Below the pieces are notes generated by a model. That model ran no database searches. It was not told the DNA's origin and saw nothing but the letters and a program-made list of their open reading frames with translations. Made by a program: the position numbers and the translations under genes. Shown in pieces: positions 18,092 to 27,400 of a DNA stretch of 64,000 bases. Position 1 is the first letter of the stretch, and each line of letters starts with the position of its first letter. Source of the DNA: Chryseobacterium endalhagicum (lineage in GTDB: Bacteria; Bacteroidota; Bacteroidia; Flavobacteriales; Weeksellaceae); NCBI RefSeq assembly GCF_016745235.1, contig NZ_JAELVM010000001.1, forward strand, positions 1,191,856 through 1,255,855. The letters run 5' to 3'.

Positions 18092-19279
18092 TTAGATTGC
18101 TTTAAAGTATTTGCGTCCCAGCTGGAATGGGGAAATATCAAAATCTGTATGACCGTCCAAAGCAAGATCAGACATGATTTTCCCTAAAAACGGAGTGAAT
18201 TTTGCAGCCCATCCGGTAGCATAAACCACAATGTTCTTATGGTTGGGAACATAATTCGGGGCAAAATCAATCAGCAGTTCTTTGTTGGGAATTTTACTTA
18301 GGGCAATCAGGCATGTTGAGGTGTATTCAGGTTCCGTTGCCAGCCCGGTCATGTGCTGCTGCACCCATTCCGAAGTATAGCCCAGTTCCTGAGGATTCGG
18401 AATTAATGTCCTGTCACCAGGTTCTTCCAGAGGGTTGATCACAAAATCCGGAGCCACACGGATGTATTCCGGATGATCCCAGTCTACAGAAGGGAAGCCA
18501 TAGAACTGATTTCCGTTTTCACCCTCAGCATTCTGAAATACAAACCAGGTAGGATATTGAATGTTGGGATCGGTCTTTTTAAAATAGGCTGAAGACATAT
18601 TCCAGTACGTAGCTTCTATTTTAAAATCCAGTAAATTAATGACGCTGTTGATGTAAGGCCCCGGAATGATCGCCAGTTTTTTAGCAATATAAATTCCGTT
18701 GGGAGTGGTGATTTCAAAAAGTTCACCTTCCTGTTTGATTTCAAGGACAGGCGAATTTTCTTCCAGCTGCACCGTTTCTTCTTTCTCACAAAGTTCCAGA
18801 AGCGTTTCAATGGTTTCTTTAAAATTAATACTGGCACCATCCGCCTGGAAAAGTCCCGTATAATTTTCCGGTAAATTTTTGAAATGGTACTTTTCTTCAA
18901 TTTCTTTTGCCGTTAAGGTCGTATAAGGAACATTCAGAGCTTTTAAAGCCTGTTCGGCCTGGGCAATATTTCCTTCTGTGGAATGAACCTCAGGATCTCC
19001 GAACCAGAGTGTTCCCACTTTATCAAGCAGGGATTTTCCGGTTTCTTTTTCCAGCGCATCCCAGTACGGCTGGGCGTCCAAAGCCATCTGGACCATATAT
19101 TCGTCCGGATAAGGAATCCGGAACTGGCGGGAAACACCGGCAGAACTTCCCAATTGATTCACGAAAGTAAACTGCTCCAGGACCAGTGTTTTTGCCTTCC
19201 GTTTGCCGAGATGGTAAGCCGTAGCCAGTCCTATAGCGCCGCCACCAATGACAATGACATCATAGTTTTCAGTTTTCAT
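18092..19279 (-). CDS. sarcosine / N-methyl-amino-acid oxidase-like FAD enzyme
   Basis: The 395-residue protein begins with a Rossmann FAD motif (YDVIVIGGGAIGLATAYHLG). It has the GSSAGVSRQFRIPY segment typical of monomeric sarcosine and N-methyltryptophan oxidases. The region STCLIALSKIPNKELLIDFA contains the cysteine position that holds FAD covalently in that family. GWAAKFTPFLGKIMSDLALD is the usual C-terminal signature. First gene of a two-gene minus-strand operon with the larger amine oxidase. The true substrate could be any N-methyl or cyclic secondary amine. Confidence 0.85.
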   Translation of the reverse strand: MKTENYDVIVIGGGAIGLATAYHLGKRKAKTLVLEQFTFVNQLGSSAGVSRQFRIPYPDEYMVQMALDAQPYWDALEKETGKSLLDKVGTLWFGDPEVHSTEGNIAQAEQALKALNVPYTTLTAKEIEEKYHFKNLPENYTGLFQADGASINFKETIETLLELCEKEETVQLEENSPVLEIKQEGELFEITTPNGIYIAKKLAIIPGPYINSVINLLDFKIEATYWNMSSAYFKKTDPNIQYPTWFVFQNAEGENGNQFYGFPSVDWDHPEYIRVAPDFVINPLEEPGDRTLIPNPQELGYTSEWVQQHMTGLATEPEYTSTCLIALSKIPNKELLIDFAPNYVPNHKNIVVYATGWAAKFTPFLGKIMSDLALDGHTDFDISPFQLGRKYFKAI

Positions 19280-19495
19280 GGGTTAAATAGTATTAGTTTA
19301 TGGTTGTTATTACGTCTGATTATGCCTGTAATAGCGTATTTCAAAGTAACAAAGAAGAAGAAAACGGTTCTAGAGTATAAATGACCAATTACGGTTTTGA
19401 GTAGAAATACTTAATCCTTCTGAAGTCCTTTCAATCATGTGTTTTTGATCCGGAGATCTTTTTCTGTACATGGGATAGATAAAGATGAAATCCTG

Positions 19496-19503
19496 TATAT
19501 TTG
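19496..19503 (+). promoter_or_regulatory. -7 element of the glutaminase gene
   Basis: TATATTTG matches TAnnTTTG exactly and is 40 bp upstream of the ATG at 19543. It argues against the alternative TTG start at 19501, which it overlaps. Confidence 0.5.
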
Positions 19504-19542
19504 TCTTTCGATATTGATAATAGGTATTCGACGGCATTTCAG

Positions 19543-20556
19543 ATGAACAAGCAAAGTCTCTTATGGTCTGCAAAAGGAATTTTCATTGCAGCTTTTCTTT
19601 CGGTAAACACAATCACTTATGCCCAGAAAGGGGCAGAAAACAAAATAATCACAGAAAAATCTCTTGAAAGTATTCTGGAAAAAAACAGAACCTACTATAT
19701 AGAGGGTAAAGTAGCAGATTACATTCCTGAGCTGGGGAAAATGGACGCCAAAGCGATTGCTTTTTCGGTGGTTGCTAAAAACGGTAAAATATTTAATTCC
19801 GGCGACGTTCATAAGAAATTTACCATGCAGAGTATTTCCAAGATCATCGCATTAATGATTGCTGTGAACGAAAGGGGAGAAGCGGATGTCTTTAATAAGA
19901 TGGGGTATTTCGGGACCGACAGGCCTTTTAACCACTTTTCAAATCTTGAAACAACGGGAAAACCCCTCAATCCTATGATGAATGCAGGTGCGATCCTTAC
20001 CACTTCTTTAATTTTAGGAAACGGCGAAAAACCATTCCTTAAAATTTTGGATATGGTCCGTTACATTACCAAAAATCCTACATTAGATTACAGTAAATCT
20101 GTTTATGAATCTGAAAAATCCACTGGACACCGAAACCGCGGCATGTTTTATCTCATGAAAAATAACGGTCTGATTTCAGGAAATGAAGACCAGCTGGATA
20201 ATTATTTCAGACAGTGTTCTATAGAGCTTACCGCTGAAGATCTGGCTAAAATAGGGTATTTCTTTGCCAATCAGTGTGTCCGTTTTGACGGCGATGCTAC
20301 CTATAAAAATAAAGAGCTTGCCAGGCTGGTGCAATCCCAGATGCTTATTGCCGGAATGTATGAGTTCAGTGGAGAATATGCGAGAACAGTGGGTTTACCG
20401 AGTAAATCCGGTGTCGGAGGCGGAATTGCCGTGAGTGTTCCCGGGAAAATGGGGATCGGTGTTTTCAGCCCGGCTTTGGATCAGCATGGGAATTCTTCTG
20501 CCGGATATCACATGATTCTGGATTTTGTTAAGCAGTATGACCTGAGTTTATTCTAA
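19543..20556 (+). CDS. glsA: glutaminase A, exported
   Basis: The ATG at 19543 gives 337 residues with a signal peptide (LWSAKGIFIAAFLSVNTITYAQ). The serine-dependent active site of the glutaminase/beta-lactamase-like fold is seen as FTMQSISK (SxxK). PLNPMMNAGAI and the C-terminal GVGGGIAVSVPGKMGIGVFSP are family signatures. The enzyme hydrolyses glutamine to glutamate and ammonia. Most bacterial GlsA proteins are cytoplasmic, so the signal peptide points to periplasmic or secreted use of glutamine. It is monocistronic and divergent from the oxidase pair. Confidence 0.93.
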   Translation: MNKQSLLWSAKGIFIAAFLSVNTITYAQKGAENKIITEKSLESILEKNRTYYIEGKVADYIPELGKMDAKAIAFSVVAKNGKIFNSGDVHKKFTMQSISKIIALMIAVNERGEADVFNKMGYFGTDRPFNHFSNLETTGKPLNPMMNAGAILTTSLILGNGEKPFLKILDMVRYITKNPTLDYSKSVYESEKSTGHRNRGMFYLMKNNGLISGNEDQLDNYFRQCSIELTAEDLAKIGYFFANQCVRFDGDATYKNKELARLVQSQMLIAGMYEFSGEYARTVGLPSKSGVGGGIAVSVPGKMGIGVFSPALDQHGNSSAGYHMILDFVKQYDLSLF

Positions 20557-20665
20557 ATTCATCTTTCCTGGCTGCCTTTACAATAGTATAATATTCCGTT
20601 TCGTTTTGAATGAAATGTAATTGATGAATAATTCATGACATATACTTTTGTTTTCCCTTTTTAAA

Positions 20666-20800
20666 TGAAATGCCTTTGTTTATCTTAAAAATTTCCTTAT
20701 TTCAAAAGAGAACTTTGTTTAGCCTTGTGATTATTAAACACAAAGAATCCCAAAGATTTGATTTTAATTCCTTTAAATTAAGATAAACAAAGGTGTTTCA
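20666..20800. repeat. inverted repeat with TTTGTTTATCTTA arms
   Basis: TGAAATGCCTTTGTTTATCT at 20666 recurs inverted at 20778-20800 with 21 of 23 positions pairing, about 90 bp apart. The same CTTTGTTTATC/GATAAACAAAG core is found in the tandem units at 60.3-60.9 kb. This looks like an intergenic mobile-type repeat family. Confidence 0.65.
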
Positions 20801-20863
20801 CTTATTTCCGAAATACAGGATTTCAAAATGTGAAAACGGGTTGCAGGATAAAAATAATTCTAA

Positions 20864-20934
20864 AGATCTGTGTAATCAGTACAATCTGCGGGCTTGAAAA
20901 TTTCTCCCACAGAATACACTGATTATACAGATCT
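20864..20934. repeat. long imperfect hairpin (palindromic intergenic element)
   Basis: AGATCTGTGTAATCAGT at 20864-20880 pairs with ACTGATTATACAGATCT at 20918-20934 with one wobble-type mismatch. The interior adds TCTGCGGG against CTCCCACAGA. It could act as a terminator for the glutaminase message or be a REP-like element; the AGATCTGTGTAATC core is typical of dispersed repeats in Flavobacteriia. Confidence 0.55.
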
Positions 20935-21497
20935 CTTCTTTTTACATTAAATCATCATTAAGAATACTCATTTGTTTACATTTTTTTAACCTTCTTATTG
21001 TCATCGTGTTACTTGTGTAAATAGTCCGGTTTTAAGAAAATTATCTCAATGATTTTTTTAAAATTTTGTTTTTATTTTGAAAATTGATGACTTTGTGTAT
21101 CAGATCAGTAAAGTCGTTTTTTATAGAATTCATACGCTTTTGTAGGTATGTTATAATTTTGTAATATTAAAAAAATAATTCTCTTATTTTTGATATATTA
21201 TGGTTTTTATTTCTATATTTGTTTCACATTAATTAATTATAATCATTTATAATTGAATCTGATAGACTGTACCGTCTTATTTTCTCATAATGGAAATATA
21301 TATTGCAATTTTTAATATTATTTAAATTCATAATAATTTATTGTTAATAATTTATTATTATATTTTATTTATGGTTAAAAATGTAATATAAATTTATTAT
21401 TTTTATTCCCTCATAATTGATAAATACATATGAGGCCGAAAGGCTGGGTATTTAGTTATGAAGTTTTCCCAGTTATTATCTCAATACCATAAATGCA
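20935..21497 (+). other. AT-rich intergenic region and leader of the synthase operon
   Basis: No coding frame is seen. The stretch becomes extremely AT-rich from about 21060 to 21420 and contains a consensus promoter at 21190-21221. A possible small hairpin, GGCCGAAAGGCTGGG, lies near 21433. A leader of about 270 nt would precede the first synthase gene, leaving room for post-transcriptional control or silencing-protein binding. Confidence 0.45.
21190..21221 (+). promoter_or_regulatory. promoter of the synthase operon
   Basis: TTG at 21190-21192 and TATATTTG at 21214-21221 are spaced by 21 bp, the same spacing as the promoter at 2510-2541. It is the best match in this gap and about 277 bp upstream of the first start codon. 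Confidence 0.55.
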
Positions 21498-24400
21498 ATG
21501 AAAAACTTAACCATTATTGGATTAACGCCTTTTGAAAAGCCGGATGTCAGCCTTATGCTTAAACTGCATCAGGCGGGTGCGTTTCCAATCTTAAGCTTAG
21601 GACATGATTCAACAGAAGCTCAGGAAGCCCTGAATCAACTGAACCAGACAGATATTCCTTCTTACGGAATTTATCTTCCCAACGACCAGTTTATATCCCT
21701 CCAGATTCCGGAAAAGGTGAAATTTGCGATCCTTCCGTCCGGAACTTCAATGGATGTCATGCCGGATCTGCCTACTGTTTATCAGGTAAGCAGTCTGGAT
21801 GAGGCCAGGCTCGCCGAACAATCGGGAGCACAGGGGATCATTATAAAAGGAAACGAAGCCGGCGGACTGGTTGGCTATGAATCCACATTCGTGTTGTTTC
21901 AGCGGGTCATCAGAGAAATTAAGTCTGTGCCTGTATGGGTGCAGGGAGGCGTAGGACTTCATACCGCAGCCGCTGTAAAGGCGCTTGGTGCAGCGGGAGT
22001 TGTTCTGGACAGCCAGCTATCACTGTTTCCGGAAAGCTCCGTTCCTCAGGAGATAAAGGATCTGTGCTCAAAACTGAATGGAACCGAAACTAAAATTATA
22101 GCCAATCACAGAGTGCTGGTAAGACCCAATTCTCCTGTACTGCCGGAAAATGTAAGTAGTAAAGAGCTGCGACAGTATTTTTCCGGTTTTGACCTGAGTA
22201 AGAATTATATTCCTATGGGTCAGGATATTTCGCTGGCTGTAGATCTGTATGAAGATTTCAAAACGCTGAAGAAAATGGTTTTCGGATTCAAAGAAGCTAT
22301 GTATGGACATTTGAAGCAGGCAAAAGCCCTTCAGGTGATCAGTGAAGATAATATCATGGCGAAGCAGCTTGGATTGCGTTATCCCATTGCACAGGGACCT
22401 ATGACCCGTGTCAGCGATGTTCCTTTATTTGCCAATGCTGTAGCGGATGCCGGAGCTTTACCTTTCGTCGCTTTATCTCTGCTTAAAGGAAAGCAGGCGA
22501 AAGATCTGGTGATGGAGACTAAAAAGCTGGCCGGCGAAAAAACATGGGGCGTCGGTATCTTAGGCTTTGCCCCTCAGGAATTAAGAGAAGAACAGACTTC
22601 ATACATACTCGAAGCCAAGCCTCCGGTAGTGCTTATTGCTGGCGGAAGACCGGCACAGGCGAAAATATTCGAAAAAGCGGGAATAACCACCTTTCTTCAT
22701 GTCCCTTCTCCTGCATTACTGGATATTTTCCTGAAAGAAGGAGCAACCCATTTTATATTTGAAGGCCGTGAATGCGGCGGTCATGTAGGTCCGCTTTCAA
22801 GTATGGTTCTTTGGGAAAAGCAGATTGAACGTATTTTAAAAGAAGATCATCCCGAAAATATCAGTGTATTCTTTGCCGGAGGCATTCACAATGCTTTTTC
22901 AACGGCATTTGTTTCCATTATGGCCGCTCCACTGGCTGCCAGAGGCGTGAAAGTTGGTGTCCTGATCGGAACAGCCTATCTGTACACTGAAGAAGCAGTA
23001 CGTACAGGTGCTATTCAGGAGGAATTCCAGGCACAGGCCATGCAGGCCAAAGATACCGTATTGCTGGAGACCGCACCGGGCCACGAAACCCGTTGTTTAA
23101 ACACAGCATTTGCAAGGCATTTTACGACTGAAAAAAGCAAGCTTCTCGCTGCCGGAGTCGATAAAAAAGAAATCTGGGAACAATTGGAAAAATTGAATGT
23201 TGGACGCTTAAGGATTGCTGCTAAAGGAATTGACCGTCAGGGTGATAAGCTGGTGAATATTCCTAAAAACGAGCAGCTGGATCTCGGAATGTACATGATC
23301 GGGCAGGTAGCCACCATGCAGAACCGCGTGATCTCCCTTGCGGCACTTCATCAGAATGTAAGCATAGACAATTACGAATATATACAACAGGCCGCTTTAC
23401 CTGAAGAACCAGTATCCGTTGAAAAACCATTGGATGTAGCTATTATCGGGATGGAATGTATCTTCCCGGGAGCAAAAAACCTGGAAGAATACTGGCGTAA
23501 CATTATCTTAGGAAAAGACAATGTGACCGAAGTTCCCGATGAACGTTGGAATAAAGAACTTTATTACCATCCGGATTCAGACGGACCGGATGTTTCCCAT
23601 TCCAAATGGGGCGGATTTATTCCGAAAATTGATTTTGATCCTTTAGCCTTTGGAATTCCTCCACAATCCCTTGCAGCTATTGAACCTACGCAGTTATTAA
23701 CCTTATTGGTAGCCAAACGTGCAATGGAAGATGCCGGTTACGGTGAGAAAAATTTCAACAGGGAAAACGTTTCTGTAATCATCGGAGCTGAAGGCGGGAA
23801 TGATCTGGCCAACAGCTATAGTTTCAGGGGTTATTACAAGCAGGTTTTCGGGGAACTTCATGAGGAGGTGAAAGAAGCATTTCCACACACCACAGAAGAT
23901 TCATTCCCCGGTATTTTGGCTAATGTCATCGCAGGTAGGATTACGAACCGCCTGGATCTTGGCGGAAGAAACTATACCGTAGATGCAGCCTGTGCTTCCT
24001 CTTTGGCAGCGATTGATCTGGCTTGTCAGGAGCTTGTATTGGGGAAATCCGATATGGTTCTGGCCGGTGGAGCAGATTTACATAACGGGATCAATGATTA
24101 TCTGATGTTTTCCAGTACCCATGCGCTTTCAAGAAAAGGACGCTGTGCTACATTCGATGGTGAGGCTGATGGTATTGCGCTTGGAGAAGGAGTTGCCATC
24201 CTTGTATTGAAAAGATATGAAGATGCTCTGCACGATGGTGACAGGATTTATTCGGTGATCAAAGGAGTGGGAGGTTCCAGCGACGGTAAAGCGCTAGGTC
24301 TTACAGCTCCGAGAAAAATAGGGCAGGTGCGCGCATTGGAACGTGCCTATACCCAGGCAGGAATAAGCCCTGCAGCAGTAGGATTGGTAGAAGCTCACGG

Positions 24401-27400
24401 CACAGGAACCGTAGTGGGCGATAAAACCGAGCTGAGTGCGCTGACCAATCTATTCAGCCGTTCAGGAGCGATACCGGCCCAGACTCACTTAGGCTCAGTA
24501 AAAACACAGATCGGACATACCAAATGTGCGGCAGGATTGGCCGGGCTTATTAAAGCATCACTGGCGGTATACCATGGCGTAAAACCTCCTACACTGCACC
24601 TAAAGCAGCCTAATACCTATTATAATACACAAACCAGTCCTTTTGCCTTTTATGCAGAAAGCGGATTGTGGAGTGAAAAGAACCGGTATGCAGGAATCAG
24701 TGCTTTCGGATTTGGAGGAACGAATTTTCATACGGTCATTGCCAATCACCCTAAGCAGGACGATTCTGCGGTATTACAATCCTGGCCTTCGGAATTATTT
24801 GTGTTCCGCGGTGATACCTATGAAGAAGCTAAAAATCAGTTGGGGCAGATTAAATCTTTATTGGAAACCAATGATGAGATTCCCCTGAAAAATATTGCGT
24901 ACAGTTTGGCTGTGGGTTCGGAAAAACCGGTTCAGCTGAGCATTGTAGGAGATACAGTAGAAGATCTGATGATGAAAATAGAATTGGTTCTGTTGGGAAT
25001 TGAAACCAAAGATACTTTCACCGTCAATAAAAAAGAGGGTAAAGTGGCCTTCCTGTTCCCGGGACAGGGCAGCCAGAGGATCAATATGGCCCGTGATTTA
25101 TTCGTGGCTTTTCCTTCCATGCGAAACCTGATCGATTCTTATCCCGAGCTTGAAAAAGTAGTTTTCCCTTCCGCTGTTTTTAATGAAGCTGCTTTAAAAC
25201 AACAGAAAGAAACCATTAAAGATACCCGCCTGGCACAACCTCTTTTGGGGATTGTAGATATGGCTTTAGCTAAATTCCTGAAATCACTGGATATTGTTCC
25301 CGATATGCTGGCAGGCCACAGTTATGGTGAATTACCGGCCTTGTGTTTTGCAGGCGTATTTGGGGAAGATCAGCTGGTTGATTTAAGTATTAAGCGGGCT
25401 CAATCCATTTTGGATTCCGTGGATGGGGGAGATCCCGGATCAATGGTTGCGGTAAGCACAACAAAAGAGCTTTTACAGCCTGTTTTAGATAAAGTAGAGG
25501 GTTGCTATCCTGTGAATTATAATGCTCCCGGGCAGTGTGTGGTGGCAGGAAGTACCAAAGCCATCAATACCTTAATGGAAGTTTTAAAACAGGAACGTAT
25601 TTCTGCCAAAAAACTGGAAGTAGCCTGCGCATTCCACAGTCCGTTATTAGCCAAATCCAAAGGCTTATACGAAACCGTTCTGAAAGATATTCCATTTCAG
25701 GAAATGCAGATTCCGGTATGGTCCAATACGACGGCTGAAACGTACCCTGCAGCCCCTTCAGAAATCAAGGAAAGACTGACGGATCATCTGGTACAGCCTG
25801 TAAGATATGTAGAAGAGATCCAGGCGATGTACAACGAAGGAGCAAGAATCTTCATCGAGGTAGGTCCCGGAAAAATTTTAACAGGACTGACGAATTCATG
25901 TTTAGATAAAGATCAGCTGACTTTATATGTGGAAGACAGCAGCCGGAATAAAATGAGCCACTTTCTGTGCATGCTGGCCCAATACCTCGGAACAGGCCGG
26001 AACTTCAGTATTGAAAAACTTTTCGATGGCCGTCATGTGAAACTGATTCATATCGACCAGCCCGAACTGTATAAGAAAAACCCTGCGATCTGGCGAGTGA
26101 ACGGCCAGACAGCACATCCAACTACAGGCGCGCTGCCAGCTAACGGAGCACTGCCTATATTAAATCCTATTGCCATGAACAATTTTACGAATAACCATCA
26201 AACGCCTGCCGCAGAACATCAGCCTGCTGAACGTATGCTGCAGGAATATTTAAATACGATGAAACAGCTTATCCAGGCACAGAGAGATGTGATGCTTTCC
26301 TTTTTGGGACAGAATCCGCAGATCAGCCCTGCACCTGTGTATGTTTCAGCAGTACCGGCGCCTGTAAATGAGCGTGTAGCAGCTGTTCCGGTTCAGGCTG
26401 CTGTTCAGGAAAAACCGGTTGCCATTCCGGTAAAGCAGGCTCCTGTAAAAGATATTAAAACCTTATTATTACAGGTGGTCAGCGATAAAACAGGCTATCC
26501 TCACGAAATGCTGGGCATGGAAATGGATCTGGAAGCCGACCTGAGTATTGATTCCATTAAAAGAGTGGAAATCATAGGAACACTTCGTTCCGAACTGGGA
26601 GCTTTCACTAGTGATCAGGGCAATGAAGATACCGTGATGGAACAGCTGGCAGGAATAAAAACCTTAAGCGGTTTGGTTTCATGGCTGACGGAATGCATGG
26701 GAGCAAACACGGCTTCTGAAAAAACTGAAGCAGTAGAAATCACAGCTCCAAAATCACAAAAGAAAGCAGGATTCACTCTTGAAGAACTTCAGCAGGCTAT
26801 TCTGAATATCGTCAGTGAAAAAACCGGTTATCCAAAAGAAATGCTGGGACTGGATCTTGATCTGGAAGCAGATTTAAGTATTGATTCCATCAAGAGAATG
26901 GAAATTATTGCTGATCTTAAAACAAAGATCGGGTTTGGTGAAAACCTGGATCAGGCAGACGATGTGATGGAGAAAATGGCCGCCATTAAAACCCTGAACG
27001 GACTGGCGTCGTGGATCAATGAGATGAGTGGAAACACGGATACTCCCGAGCCTGTACAAAACCTGCTGTCCCGGCTTCGTTTTGACCTGACCCCGACGGA
27101 TGTTTCTCCGGGACAGAATACTGAAATATTAAACGGAAAACGGTTTGCCATCACTCAGGACAACAGTAGACAAACTCTTGCAATCAAAAATGCTCTTGAA
27201 AAATTTGGCGCCGTTGCAGAGTTGGTAGATGCCGAAAAGGATCTTAAGGATTTCGACGGACTGATCATCCTTGATTTATTCTCATCTGCCGTTAAACACA
27301 GCATCATTGATCATGTGGATCTGATTAAAAAAATGGACCTTGATAAGGCAAAATGGATCTATCTGATCTCAGACATTCCTGCACACGTTCAGGAACTGAA

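Noticed and set aside
19501..19542. Upstream TTG start of the glutaminase
   Set aside because: It overlaps the TATATTTG promoter element and would add residues ahead of a clear signal peptide.
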